Below the pieces are notes generated by a model. The model saw nothing but the letters and a program-made list of their open reading frames with translations, was not told the DNA's origin and made no database searches. The position numbers were made by a program, and so were the translations under genes. A DNA stretch of 64,000 nucleotides from NCBI GenBank assembly GCA_934654835.1, contig CAKUGY010000008.1, forward strand, positions 36,367 through 100,366, given 5' to 3'. Position 1 is the first letter of the stretch. Each line of letters opens with the position of its first letter. The stretch comes from an uncultured Collinsella sp. GTDB taxonomy: Bacteria; Actinomycetota; Coriobacteriia; Coriobacteriales; Coriobacteriaceae. Shown one piece after another: positions 50,297 to 60,191 of the stretch.

Positions 50297-50797
50297 TCAG
50301 TCCTCTCTCGTGATCGGAGCAACCGTGGCCCCGCAAAATGCAACTAAATCTTCGGGCGCAAGCTCAAGTTGGTAGCCGCGCTTACCTCCCGAGATAAAAA
50401 TGGTATCCCAAAGGACACAAGTCTCGTCGATCAGCGTCCGATAGCGTTTTTTCATACCGACGGGACTGCAGCCGCCGCGTACATAGCCGGTCGCAGCAAG
50501 CAGATCCTTCACGTGCATCATGGCAAGAGATTTCTCCCCTGCAGCGCGCGCGGCAGCTTTTAAGTCGAGCTCATCGGCAACGGGTATACAGCATACGATG
50601 TGGTCATTCGACGGTGTCACGCAGACCAGAGTTTTAAACCCCTGACCGGGCTCCTCGCCAAGTTGCTCGGAAATCGCGACACCAAGGCCCACCGATTCGT
50701 CGCCATCGTCTTCGTATGTATGGAGAACGTAGGGGATGCCGGCACTTTCCAGCTCGCGCATGGCATTGGTCTTTGGCGTCTTCACGGCCTTTGGCAT
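50297..50797 (-). CDS. ybaK: YbaK/EbsC-type aminoacyl-tRNA deacylase
   Basis: A 166-residue editing protein of the YbaK family, which removes Cys wrongly attached to tRNA-Pro. Motifs include the conserved lysine in MMHVKDLL and the GYVRGGCSPVGMKK loop. It starts with MPKAVKTPKTNAMREL at 50797 and ends 3 nt before murJ. The length and sequence fit the bacterial free-standing type. Confidence 0.92.
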   Translation of the reverse strand: MPKAVKTPKTNAMRELESAGIPYVLHTYEDDGDESVGLGVAISEQLGEEPGQGFKTLVCVTPSNDHIVCCIPVADELDLKAAARAAGEKSLAMMHVKDLLAATGYVRGGCSPVGMKKRYRTLIDETCVLWDTIFISGGKRGYQLELAPEDLVAFCGATVAPITRED

Positions 50798-50880
50798 GGC
50801 ATATCCTTTCCCTCACATAACGACGCAAGGTTTAAGTATATGTCCATTTGTGCGACATACGCCATCTCGACAAAGAGAGA

Positions 50881-50911
50881 GCGCCACCGAATCACAAGGA
50901 ATCGGTGGCGC
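50881..50911 (-). terminator. Terminator of uvrA
   Basis: 10-bp perfect stem GCGCCACCGA with an 11-nt loop, followed on the minus strand by TCTCTCTTTG. It lies 24 nt after the uvrA stop. Confidence 0.7.
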
Positions 50912-50934
50912 CCATGCTTCGAAACACCTATATA

Positions 50935-53811
50935 TCAGGCATCAAGCTGCGCTTGGCGTTCCCTATCGCGCTTGAGCAACGGCGCCAAAAACTTGCCGGT
51001 GTAGCTCTGCGGGCAGGCCGCAACCTGTTCCGGTGTACCCGAGACCACAACAGTTCCGCCACCGTTGCCGCCCTCGGGCCCCATATCGATTAGGCGATCG
51101 GCAACCTTGATGACATCGAGGTTGTGCTCAATCACCAGCACCGTGTTGCCCGCATCGACCAGGCGCTGCAGCACATCGAGCAGCTGACGAACGTCCTCAA
51201 AGTGAAGACCGGTCGTAGGCTCGTCCAAAATGTAGAACGTCTTGCCCGTCTGGCGACGATGGAGCTCCTTGGCAAGCTTCACACGCTGCGCCTCACCGCC
51301 CGAGAGCGTCGTGGCGGGTTGGCCCAGGCTCACATAGCCCAAGCCAACGTCATACAAGGTTTGGAGCTTGCGCTTGATCTGCGGAATGTTCCCAAAGAAA
51401 GCAAGCGCCTCGGCAACGCTCATGTCGAGCACGTCCGAGATGGTTTTGCCACGATAGGTAACCTCGAGCGTCTCGCGGTTATAACGCTTGCCGCCGCAAA
51501 CCTCGCAGGGGACATAAATATCGGGAAGAAAGTGCATCTCGATCTTGATCTGACCATCGCCCTTGCACGCCTCGCAGCGACCGCCGCTCACATTAAAGGA
51601 GAAACGACCCGGCGAGTAGCCGCGCGCCTTCGACTCCGGCGTGCTCGCAAACAGCGCGCGCAGATCGTCCCACAGGCCAATATAGGTAGCGGGATTCGAG
51701 CGCGGCGTACGGCCGATTGGCGATTGATCGATATCGATTACCTTATCGATGCACTCAATGCCTTCGATCTTCTTGTATGGGCCCACGGGACGCGCAGAGC
51801 GGTGGATAGCGTTGGTGAGGGCAGGCGCAATCGTATCGGTGACCAAGGAACTCTTTCCCGATCCCGACACACCGGTTACGACGGTAAGCGTGCCAAACTC
51901 AATCTTGGCGGTAACGTTTTTGAGGTTGTTGGCGCACGCGCCCGCAATCTTTAGACATCCACGTCCGGGGTTTCGACGCTCATCAGGCACACGAATCATT
52001 CGTTTGCCGGTCAGATAGGCACCCGTCATCGATTCAGGACACGCCATGACGTCTGCAGGCGTACCCGCGGCGACTACATGCCCGCCGTTGACGCCCGCGC
52101 CTGGCCCCATATCGATCACATAGTCGGCAGCTCGAATCGTATCCTCGTCATGCTCGACAACGATAACAGTGTTGCCGATATCGCGCAGGCGCTCGAGCGT
52201 CTTGATCAGACGCTCGTTGTCACGCTGGTGAAGGCCGATCGAGGGCTCGTCCAGAATATAGAGCACGCCCATAAGGCCCGCACCGATCTGGGTAGCCAAG
52301 CGGATGCGCTGGGCCTCGCCGCCGGAAAGCGTCGCAGAGGCACGGTCGAGCGTTAGGTAATCGAGGCCGACATCGACTAGAAAACGCAGGCGTTCCAGGA
52401 TTTCTTTAACGATACGGCCACCGATAAACTGCTGACGCTCGGTGAGTTCAAGACCCTCGAAAAACTCGAGCGACTCGCGACAGGACAGGCAGCAAACCTC
52501 ATAAATGGACTTACCGCCCACGGTAACGGCGAGCATCTCGGGGCGCAGGCGAGCGCCATGGCAACTCGAGCACGGCTCTTCGCGAATGTACTTCTCCAGA
52601 CGTGCCTTGGTGTTCTCGTTGGTTGTCTCGGTATAGCGCTCGTACAGGATATTGCGCACGCCCGAAAACTTGGTGTCCCATTGGCTGCGACGTCCATCGA
52701 GCTTTTGATAGTCGACCGAAATCTTCTTGTCGCCCATACCATCCAAAAACGCACGGCGCACCCGCGGGGGCAGGTCCTCCCACGGCGTATCGACACTTAC
52801 CTTGAAGTGCTTGCAGACCGCGGCGAAGATCTGGGGGTAATAGTTCGAATTGCCGAACAGGCTGCCAAAGACTCCATCGGCAATCGATTTCGACGGATCC
52901 TCAATCAACGCCTCGGCATCGACCGTTTTCTTAAAGCCCAGACCGTCGCACTCGGGACAGGCACCATAGGGCGCGTTGAACGAAAAATCGCGCGGCTGCA
53001 AATCGTCAATGGAATGTCCGTGCTCCGGGCACGCCAGCGCCAACGAGTATTCCAGCAGTTCGCCCTCGGTCCCCTCGGGGGCATCGCGATCGGGCAACAT
53101 GTACACGTTCACATTGCCGTGAGCCAGGGCAGTCGCCTGCTCGACGGACTCGGCAATACGGCCTAGGGAGTTCTCCCGAATCACGATACGGTCGACCACG
53201 ACCTCGATATCGTGCTTGAACTTTTTGTCCAGATCGATGGGGTCGTCGAGTGAGCGCACTTCACCGTCGACGCGCACGCGGCTAAAACCCTCTGCGCGAA
53301 GGTCCTCGAACAGTTTGGCATACTCGCCCTTGCGCCCGCGCACCACCGGCGCCAGCACAAACGCGCGACGGCCCTCCCCCGCCGCAAGGACTTTATCGGC
53401 AACCTGATCTGTTGTCTGGCGCTCAATGACACGCCCGCACTCGGGGCAGTGCGGCGTACCCACGCGAGCGAAAAGCAGACGCAGGTAGTCATAGATCTCG
53501 GTTACGGTGCCCACCGTCGAGCGCGGATTCTTGGACGTCGTCTTCTGATCGATTGAAACTGCCGGCGAAAGGCCGTCGATCGAGTCCAAATCCGGTTTGT
53601 CCATCTGGCCTAAAAACTGGCGCGCATAGCTCGACAGGCTCTCGACGTAACGACGCTGGCCCTCGGCATAGATCGTGTCGAAGGCAAGAGAGCTCTTGCC
53701 CGAGCCCGAAAGACCGGTAATAACCACAAGCTCGTCTCGCGGAATGGAAACATCGATATTGCGCAAGTTGTGCTCACGCGCGCCACGAATAACGATAGAA
53801 GTATCAGACAT
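50935..53811 (-). CDS. uvrA: Excinuclease ABC subunit A
   Basis: A 958-residue damage-recognition ATPase. It has two ABC modules (GLSGSGKSSLAF and GVSGSGKSSLV as Walker A), zinc fingers (CPECGRV; CEACKGDG with CEVC) and signature LSGGEAQR twice. The start MSDTSIVI at 53811 has AAGGAG 5 nt upstream. A LexA-like box lies about 60 bp upstream. Confidence 0.97.
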   Translation of the reverse strand: MSDTSIVIRGAREHNLRNIDVSIPRDELVVITGLSGSGKSSLAFDTIYAEGQRRYVESLSSYARQFLGQMDKPDLDSIDGLSPAVSIDQKTTSKNPRSTVGTVTEIYDYLRLLFARVGTPHCPECGRVIERQTTDQVADKVLAAGEGRRAFVLAPVVRGRKGEYAKLFEDLRAEGFSRVRVDGEVRSLDDPIDLDKKFKHDIEVVVDRIVIRENSLGRIAESVEQATALAHGNVNVYMLPDRDAPEGTEGELLEYSLALACPEHGHSIDDLQPRDFSFNAPYGACPECDGLGFKKTVDAEALIEDPSKSIADGVFGSLFGNSNYYPQIFAAVCKHFKVSVDTPWEDLPPRVRRAFLDGMGDKKISVDYQKLDGRRSQWDTKFSGVRNILYERYTETTNENTKARLEKYIREEPCSSCHGARLRPEMLAVTVGGKSIYEVCCLSCRESLEFFEGLELTERQQFIGGRIVKEILERLRFLVDVGLDYLTLDRASATLSGGEAQRIRLATQIGAGLMGVLYILDEPSIGLHQRDNERLIKTLERLRDIGNTVIVVEHDEDTIRAADYVIDMGPGAGVNGGHVVAAGTPADVMACPESMTGAYLTGKRMIRVPDERRNPGRGCLKIAGACANNLKNVTAKIEFGTLTVVTGVSGSGKSSLVTDTIAPALTNAIHRSARPVGPYKKIEGIECIDKVIDIDQSPIGRTPRSNPATYIGLWDDLRALFASTPESKARGYSPGRFSFNVSGGRCEACKGDGQIKIEMHFLPDIYVPCEVCGGKRYNRETLEVTYRGKTISDVLDMSVAEALAFFGNIPQIKRKLQTLYDVGLGYVSLGQPATTLSGGEAQRVKLAKELHRRQTGKTFYILDEPTTGLHFEDVRQLLDVLQRLVDAGNTVLVIEHNLDVIKVADRLIDMGPEGGNGGGTVVVSGTPEQVAACPQSYTGKFLAPLLKRDRERQAQLDA

Positions 53812-53871
53812 GGAAGCTCCTTGCCTCCTACACATCGAATCACACTGTCAGTGAGTTTAGCGCAGTCAACG

Positions 53872-53885
53872 CGCACAGATGTTCG
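53872..53885 (-). promoter_or_regulatory. LexA-like SOS box upstream of uvrA
   Basis: The minus strand reads CGAACATCTGTGCG, one base from CGAAC-n4-GTTCG. A -35-like TTGACT lies directly downstream at 53864-53869, but the -10 is poor. Confidence 0.45.
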
Positions 53886-54003
53886 TAATACAAGATTCGC
53901 AGACCTTTTGCTTTGTCTCTCCCGTGATTGATTTTCCGATTATCGAGATAGAGGTTACAGTAATCTAACGTAGTACTTAATGAGCCTTTACAGAGGAACA
54001 CCC

Positions 54004-56157
54004 ATGATCGAAGACATCCCCCTTGAAATCACTTCGAGCGACATGGCAAATCTACCCATATCCATCGCCGTCCTCATCGTGGCCGCCGTCGTCGTCCGCA
54101 TGTACATTTCGATTAAGCGGAAGGAACAGCCTCCCGTTTTTCGCGCCCTATGGTGCGCGGCATTCCTTGTTCCGCTCGGCGTGGTGGCGGCATGGATCAC
54201 CAATCAAATGCTCGTAAATGAGGACAATTCCCTATGGATCCTGTCCTATTCGGCCCTCGGGGCCACCACGGTCGCCCTTCTGGTCGAACCCCTGGTTTCG
54301 AGGCTTATCGACCGGGCAGATATCGCAACTGCAACGGCTGCCTGCATCTGCCGCGACATTATCATCATCGCAGCGGTTTCGATTCTCTCGTTCGTTTCGC
54401 TCGAAATCGCCTGCAACGAGACCTTTTACCACATTCCCGCCAACTCGTTCGGCTTTTCCGTCGGACTGCTTGCAGCGATTCTTCTCTCCCTTTATTTACT
54501 GGGACAGCGACACGGAGGGGCCATGGTCCTCGTGCCCATCGTTTGCTGCATTCTCGGCATTGCCGAGCATTTCGTTATGACATTTAAGGGCGAAGCCATT
54601 CTGCCAAGTGACATCTTGGCATTGGGAACCGCAATGGAAGTGAGCGAGGGATACGAGTTCACCTTCACCTCGGGAATCGTCACTTCGCTCGCGTTACTCG
54701 AAATCTCTCTTGGACTGCTTTCCCTCATTCGACCGCAAAAGCTCCGTACGCCAGCCCTCGTCTTTCCTGTCATTGCCGGAAACCTCTGCGCTTTTCTTCT
54801 CGTAAGCGTCGTAAGCCTCCTGGGGTTTTCCAGCATCGACCTTGAGCAGGCGTTGGACTTTGGGTTTGATCGTTGGCAACCCATCTGCACGTATGTTTCA
54901 CAGGGCTTTATCACCTCGTTTACTGAGATGGTAAATGAGCTGCCAATCGAAAAACCCGAGGGCTATACCGACGACGAGACCAAAAACATCGAACAGGAGC
55001 TCGTCGCCGCCTACGACAGCACGTATGGCTCCAGCGAGCAACGCACCGCCGCTGTCGCCCAGTTCAATGAGATCAAACCGACGGTCGTTGCCGTCATGAA
55101 CGAGAGTTTCACCGACCTATCGTGCTTCGAGCAGCTTCAGGCGGCAGGCTACTTCGGCCCGACTTTCTATAATTCCCTCCCCGACACACTCGTACGCGGC
55201 ACCATGCTCGCCTCGGTAGCAGGAGGTGGAACGGCGAACTCTGAATTTGAGTTTTTGACGGGAGCCACAACGGCCTTTGTCGGCGTAGGCAAAATCCCCT
55301 ATCAGCTTTATCAGATGAGCGATGTTGACAGCCTGGCAAAAGACCTTGAAGAGCTTGGGTATACCGCCACCGCCATGCACCCCCAAAACCCCGTCAACTA
55401 TCATCGAGATAAAATCTATCAGCAGCTCGGTTTCGGAGACTTTCTTTCAATCGACGATTTCGAAGGCGCGCCTTATTACCACTACGGTGTATGTGACTAC
55501 GTCACCTACGACAAAATACTTGAACTGCTCAGGACTAACGAAGCCCCGCAGTTTATCTTTGACGTGACGATGCAAAATCATGGCGGATACGAAGTCGGGT
55601 CCGTTCCCGCAGAAGAGCTTACGAATTATTGGGTCGACGGGGCCAGCGAGGGTACCAACGCCATGCTCAATACGTACCTAACCTGCATCAACGCATCCGA
55701 CAGAGACCTTGAGTACTTCATCAACGAGCTCCGCAATATTGGTCGGCCGGTCGTTCTCGTCTTTTTTGGCGACCATCAGCCAAGCATCGCAGCAGCCCTC
55801 AACGACGAGTTGTATCCGCAGGAAGACACGGCCAGCCACGCTTTCCGCATTCACCAGTCGACGTATTTCGTCTGGGCCAACTATGAAATCGCAGGCAATA
55901 TCGAACTCAACGTCTACGATACCGTCGGTGCGAACGAGATTGCAGCCATGACCCTTAATAAGATCGGCGCCCCGCTCACCGATTACCAAAAGGCCTTGCT
56001 TGCAACAAGGTCTGATGTGCCGACCATCAACGTTGCCGGCTATCTCGGTGCCGATGGGCTGCGCTATGACCTCGAATCAGAGGACAGCCCCTATACGTCG
56101 ACGATCGACAAGCTGCGGCGCGTCCAATATCTTGAGTTTGCCACGAAGGTCCAGTAG
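54004..56157 (+). CDS. LtaS-family membrane sulfatase (lipoteichoic-acid-synthase-like)
   Basis: A 717-residue membrane enzyme. Several membrane helices occupy residues ~18-275, then an extracellular sulfatase-like domain. Key residues match the LtaS pattern: E367 in VMNESFTDL, the nucleophile threonine T410 in GGGTANSEFEFLTG, and Asp-His in FFGDHQPS near residue 593. Relatives transfer glycerol phosphate or similar groups onto glycolipids. Start ATG 54004 has AGAGGA 6 nt upstream; ATG 53980 has none. It is divergent from uvrA. Confidence 0.88.
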   Translation: MIEDIPLEITSSDMANLPISIAVLIVAAVVVRMYISIKRKEQPPVFRALWCAAFLVPLGVVAAWITNQMLVNEDNSLWILSYSALGATTVALLVEPLVSRLIDRADIATATAACICRDIIIIAAVSILSFVSLEIACNETFYHIPANSFGFSVGLLAAILLSLYLLGQRHGGAMVLVPIVCCILGIAEHFVMTFKGEAILPSDILALGTAMEVSEGYEFTFTSGIVTSLALLEISLGLLSLIRPQKLRTPALVFPVIAGNLCAFLLVSVVSLLGFSSIDLEQALDFGFDRWQPICTYVSQGFITSFTEMVNELPIEKPEGYTDDETKNIEQELVAAYDSTYGSSEQRTAAVAQFNEIKPTVVAVMNESFTDLSCFEQLQAAGYFGPTFYNSLPDTLVRGTMLASVAGGGTANSEFEFLTGATTAFVGVGKIPYQLYQMSDVDSLAKDLEELGYTATAMHPQNPVNYHRDKIYQQLGFGDFLSIDDFEGAPYYHYGVCDYVTYDKILELLRTNEAPQFIFDVTMQNHGGYEVGSVPAEELTNYWVDGASEGTNAMLNTYLTCINASDRDLEYFINELRNIGRPVVLVFFGDHQPSIAAALNDELYPQEDTASHAFRIHQSTYFVWANYEIAGNIELNVYDTVGANEIAAMTLNKIGAPLTDYQKALLATRSDVPTINVAGYLGADGLRYDLESEDSPYTSTIDKLRRVQYLEFATKVQ

Positions 56158-56217
56158 GTCCGATTTTTCACGACGCGCCATCGAGCAGCCGAGGCTACAC
56201 AGCCAGGTACGCCGCGC

Positions 56218-56247
56218 ATGACTCTCGCTCACAAACGAGGGTACAAT
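56218..56247 (+). promoter_or_regulatory. Candidate promoter of the Mrp ATPase gene
   Basis: -35 ATGACT (56218-56223), 18-nt spacer containing CTCG...CGAG, -10 TACAAT (56242-56247). It lies about 55 bp before the start codon. Confidence 0.5.
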
Positions 56248-56304
56248 GACGCTCGTGTCACATCGCGGGACCCTTGTCCCAACAATAATCATAAGGAGTC
56301 ATAC

Positions 56305-57135
56305 ATGGGTTGCGAGCACGCACAGGCTGCCGGCGGACAAACCGCGCCGCAGGAATTTGAAGAAAACACGCTGTCCGAGGTCAAGCGCGTTATCGCCGTG
56401 CTTTCCGGCAAGGGCGGCGTCGGCAAATCGTTCGTCACCGGCGCCATCGCTACCGAACTTGCCCGTCACGGCCATAAGGTCGGCGTCCTCGATGCCGATA
56501 TTACCGGTCCCTCTATCCCCAAGATGTTTGGCATGAGCGGACGCCACGTCCATGCCCTCGGCAACCTTATGCTGCCCGAAATCTCCGAGCACGGCGTCAA
56601 GGTCATGAGCTCTAACCTGCTGCTCCAAAACGAGACTGACCCCGTCCTCTGGCGTGGCCCGGTTATCGCGGGTGCCATCAGGCAGTTCTGGAGCGAGACC
56701 TCTTGGGGTCCCATCGACTACCTGCTGGTCGACATGCCTCCGGGAACGGGCGACGTCGCCCTCACCGTCTTCCAGTCGCTGCCCGTCGATGGCATCGTCA
56801 TCGTCACGAGTCCGCAGGATCTGGTCTCGATGATTGTCGCCAAGGCGGTCAACATGGCCGAGAAGATGAACGTCCCCATTCTGGGTATCGTCGAGAACAT
56901 GAGCTATATCGAATGCCCCGATTGCGGCAAGAAGATCGAGGTCTTTGGCAAGAGCAAGCTCCCCGAGGTCGCCGAGCGCTACAACCTCGAGATCCTGGGC
57001 CAGCTCCCCATCAATCCGGCGCTTGCCGAGGCCTGTGATAAGGGCGAAGTTGAGACCGCGCTGCCCAATGGCATGCTGCCCCAGGCCGTCTCTGCCGTCG
57101 AGGCCATTGCCCCGCACGAAACCGACGAGGCCTAA
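56305..57135 (+). CDS. Mrp/NBP35-family ATPase, iron-sulfur carrier
   Basis: A 276-residue P-loop ATPase with the deviant Walker A SGKGGVGKS, switch DADITGPS and MPPGTGD, and the cluster-binding pair in IECPDCGKK. Such proteins carry Fe-S clusters to apo-enzymes. An N-terminal Cys (MGCEHAQ) may help binding. Start ATG 56305 has AAGGAG 7 nt upstream. The next gene starts directly after its stop, so they are co-expressed. Confidence 0.92.
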   Translation: MGCEHAQAAGGQTAPQEFEENTLSEVKRVIAVLSGKGGVGKSFVTGAIATELARHGHKVGVLDADITGPSIPKMFGMSGRHVHALGNLMLPEISEHGVKVMSSNLLLQNETDPVLWRGPVIAGAIRQFWSETSWGPIDYLLVDMPPGTGDVALTVFQSLPVDGIVIVTSPQDLVSMIVAKAVNMAEKMNVPILGIVENMSYIECPDCGKKIEVFGKSKLPEVAERYNLEILGQLPINPALAEACDKGEVETALPNGMLPQAVSAVEAIAPHETDEA

Positions 57136-58407
57136 GTGAACGCAAACGCCTTCTATGACGTCTTGGTAATCGGCGGCGGGGCCTCGGGTCTCGCCGCCGC
57201 CATTACGGCCGCGCGCGCAGGCAAAAGCGCCTGCATCGTTGAGCGCGATGTCGCTTGCGGCCTTAAGCTCCTCGCGACCGGCAACGGACGATGCAACCTT
57301 TCGAACGAATCAATTAATTTCCAGCGGTACAACCATCCCGCGTTTGTTGAGTCCGTCATGGGCGCCCAGCCCGAGCAAGAGCTCGACAGTTTCTTCTCCG
57401 CGCTGGGCATCATGACGACCTCCGAGGAAGGCCGCCTGTATCCGCGCTCCCTTCGCGCCGAATCGGTGCGTGACGCGCTTCTCAACGCTTGCAATCGCCT
57501 GGGTATCACTTTGATTTGCGGGGCAAATGTCACCTCGGCATCCAAATCCCCCAAGGGCTGGGCGCTCCAAATAGACCGTCCCGTGCGAGCGCTCAAAGCA
57601 AAAAAGCACGATGACCGAAAAACGGAGGTCCGCTCGCTTCGGAAGGCACTCGCCGATACCCCTCGCAAGAACGAGACGCTGCAAGCAAAGGCTGTGATTA
57701 TCGCCACAGGCGGCAACCCTGCCGACATCGCGGAGACGTTCGACCTCTCCCTCACGGCACAGCGCCCCGTCCTCTGCCCCGTATCGGCATCGGTCGTTGG
57801 CGATCAAACTGCCCTCAAGACCTTAGACGGTCTGCGTGTCCGTGCCTGTCTGACGCTCGCCCGCAATCATGAGGAACTCTGGCGCGAAGACGGGGAGGTG
57901 CTCTTCCGAACCTTTGGCATCTCGGGCGTTGCCGCCTTCAACCTCTCCCGCCGTGTCCGGCACGGTGACACGATTCTGCTCGACATTTTCCCCGACCTCT
58001 CCAAAGGCGAGCTGCTCGATATGCTCAACCAGCGAGTTGGATTGCTCGGCGGCTTTTCATCCCGCGACCCCCGCTGGCTCGACGGCATGCTCGCCCCGCA
58101 GCTCTCTCACGTTGCCTGTGCCGCATTCGAACGGTGCCACCCCGGGTCGCACGATGTCATCCATCTGGTCTCGATCCTCAAGCACTTCAAGCTGCTCGTC
58201 GAGGGAACGGCGGAGGAGCGTTCGGCCCAGGTCACGCGCGGCGGCGTGCCCATCGAGAGCGTCTCGGCTCCCAGCCTCTGCGTGAACAACGCGGCCGGCG
58301 CCCCACTCAACATCTGTGGCGAGGCGCTCGATATCGATGCCGATTGCGGCGGTTTCAACCTTGCGTGGGCTTGGATCTCGGGCATTCGCGCTGCCAGCAG
58401 CCTGTAG
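57136..58407 (+). CDS. HI0933/BaiN-type FAD-dependent oxidoreductase
   Basis: A 423-residue flavoprotein. The FAD-binding Rossmann motif is VLVIGGGASGLAAA, followed by the family marker KLLATGNGRCNLSN and the C-terminal motif ALDIDADCGGFNLAWAW. Members are poorly known; BaiN of Clostridium acts on bile-acid intermediates, but most homologues have no proven substrate. Start GTG 57136 follows the mrp stop without a gap. An insertion around residues 150-180 is rich in Lys/Arg. Confidence 0.85.
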   Translation: MNANAFYDVLVIGGGASGLAAAITAARAGKSACIVERDVACGLKLLATGNGRCNLSNESINFQRYNHPAFVESVMGAQPEQELDSFFSALGIMTTSEEGRLYPRSLRAESVRDALLNACNRLGITLICGANVTSASKSPKGWALQIDRPVRALKAKKHDDRKTEVRSLRKALADTPRKNETLQAKAVIIATGGNPADIAETFDLSLTAQRPVLCPVSASVVGDQTALKTLDGLRVRACLTLARNHEELWREDGEVLFRTFGISGVAAFNLSRRVRHGDTILLDIFPDLSKGELLDMLNQRVGLLGGFSSRDPRWLDGMLAPQLSHVACAAFERCHPGSHDVIHLVSILKHFKLLVEGTAEERSAQVTRGGVPIESVSAPSLCVNNAAGAPLNICGEALDIDADCGGFNLAWAWISGIRAASSL

Positions 58408-58486
58408 CCGCGCAGTCTATAATCAAAACGCATTCGGGCCGTCTGGGACACCGGGCGGCCTCTTTCTTGCATCTAAGGAGACCTCG

Positions 58487-60127
58487 ATGATCGAAATCAC
58501 CCAAGTCCACGCGTCACTCGACGAGGCCGGCGACGAAACTGCCTGCCTTGCTATTGGCAGACGCGCCGTCAAACGAGCCCTGCAATGCGAGGATTCCCAG
58601 ATCAAAGCCATTGAGCTCCATCGCAAGTCAATCGACGCCCGCAAAAAGCGAGACGTCCATTTTATTTTGAGTTTTCGGGTTGAGCTGACAAGTCCCCGAC
58701 TCGAGCAGGATGTGGTCGACAGCGTCGCCGAGCGTGACCGCTCGCGCATCCGCATAGTAGATGGCGAGACGCCTTCATTCCCCTCCCCTGCCTCCAATGC
58801 ACCCAAGGAGCGTCCCGTCGTTGTCGGCGCCGGTTGCGCCGGCCTCTTTGCCGCCCTCACCCTTGCCGAAGCAGGTCTTAAGCCCCTGCTTATCGAGCGC
58901 GGCGACCCGGCGCTTCGCCGCTCGCAGGCAATCGACCTCTTTCTTAAGGAGCGTATCCTCGACCCGGAGAGCAACATCCAGTTTGGCCTGGGCGGCGCGG
59001 GAACGTTCTCGGACGGCAAGCTCAATACGGGAACCAAAAATACTGCCCATCGCCTGATTCTCGAGACCTTCGTCGAAGCGGGCGCGCCGCGCGATATCCT
59101 GTGGGACGCCAAACCGCACATTGGCTCCGACATCCTTCCCGCGATCGTCACCAATATTTCCCAGCGCATTGAACAGCTCGGCGGAACCGTTCGCTATCGC
59201 ACAAAACTCATCGACATTCGCACCGATGCGTCCGGCGTCATCACCGGCATCGATACTCAATCGTCCCAAGACACCACGCGCGAGACAATCACCACAAAGC
59301 ACCTCATTCTCGCCTGCGGCCATTCCGCTCGCGACGTATTCGAACTTCTCAAGACCCATAACGTGACCCTCGCGCAGAAGACCTTTGCCATGGGCGTACG
59401 CATCGAGCATCCGCAGCGCGACATCGACCGTGCCCAATATGGCACTTCGGCGGGGCATCCGGCACTCGGGGCAGCCCCTTACAAGCTCGTGGCCCATCTT
59501 CCCAACGATCGCAGCGTATTCTCGTTTTGCATGTGCCCCGGCGGGCAGGTTGTCGCGGCTTCTTCCGAGCAGGGCCATCTGTGCGTCAACGGCGCCAGCC
59601 TCAATGCCCGCGATGGCCGCAACGCGAATGCCGCTCTACTCGTTAACGTCACACCTGACGACCTTCCCGGCGATGATCCGCTTGCAGGCATTGAGCTCCA
59701 GCGCACCTGCGAGCGAGCCGCCTATCGCCTGGGCGGCTCCAACTGGAACGCGCCGGCACAGCTCGTCGGAGATTTTCTTGCGGGACGCCCCAGCACGGCG
59801 CCCGGAAAGGTGAAGCCCACCTATCCACTTGGCGTGACCTGGACGGCAATCGACGAAGCTCTCCCGCAGCATATCGTCGAATCGCTCCGTTTGGGAATCC
59901 CCCTGCTCGGTAAGAAGCTGCGTGGCTATGATCGCCCCGATGCGGTCCTCACTGGCGTAGAGACGCGTTCGAGCTCGCCTGTCACCGTCACCCGCGATCG
60001 AGCATGCCACGCCGTGTCGACCCCGGGCCTTTACCCTTGCGGCGAGGGAGCCGGATATGCCGGCGGCATCATGAGTGCCGCCACCGACGGCATCCGTTGC
60101 GCTGAGGCGCTAATCGCAGACCTCTAA
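58487..60127 (+). CDS. FAD-dependent dehydrogenase, COG2509 type
   Basis: A 546-residue flavoprotein. After a ~90-residue N-terminal domain (RRAVKRALQCEDSQIKAIEL) comes the FAD-binding motif VVGAGCAGLFAALTLAEAG, then FGLGGAGTFSDGKLNTG, and at the end CGEGAGYAGGIMSAATDG. These are the marks of the NAD(FAD)-utilising dehydrogenase family of unknown substrate. Start ATG 58487 has AAGGAG 6-7 nt upstream. It is transcribed behind the mrp and HI0933-like genes, about 80 bp downstream. Confidence 0.87.
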   Translation: MIEITQVHASLDEAGDETACLAIGRRAVKRALQCEDSQIKAIELHRKSIDARKKRDVHFILSFRVELTSPRLEQDVVDSVAERDRSRIRIVDGETPSFPSPASNAPKERPVVVGAGCAGLFAALTLAEAGLKPLLIERGDPALRRSQAIDLFLKERILDPESNIQFGLGGAGTFSDGKLNTGTKNTAHRLILETFVEAGAPRDILWDAKPHIGSDILPAIVTNISQRIEQLGGTVRYRTKLIDIRTDASGVITGIDTQSSQDTTRETITTKHLILACGHSARDVFELLKTHNVTLAQKTFAMGVRIEHPQRDIDRAQYGTSAGHPALGAAPYKLVAHLPNDRSVFSFCMCPGGQVVAASSEQGHLCVNGASLNARDGRNANAALLVNVTPDDLPGDDPLAGIELQRTCERAAYRLGGSNWNAPAQLVGDFLAGRPSTAPGKVKPTYPLGVTWTAIDEALPQHIVESLRLGIPLLGKKLRGYDRPDAVLTGVETRSSSPVTVTRDRACHAVSTPGLYPCGEGAGYAGGIMSAATDGIRCAEALIADL

Positions 60128-60150
60128 CGCGCGCCCCCAGCGTTCGAAAA

Positions 60151-60190
60151 GCACGGGCCCCGAGCTCCACAAGGAACTCGGGGCCCGTGC
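60151..60190. terminator. Bidirectional terminator between the FAD enzyme and uvrB
   Basis: 14-bp perfect stem GCACGGGCCCCGAG with a 12-nt loop. A T tract follows on the minus strand (TTTTCG), and GTTACTTTTT on the plus strand. The uvrB stop codon is 2 nt away. Confidence 0.9.
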
Positions 60191-60191
60191 G

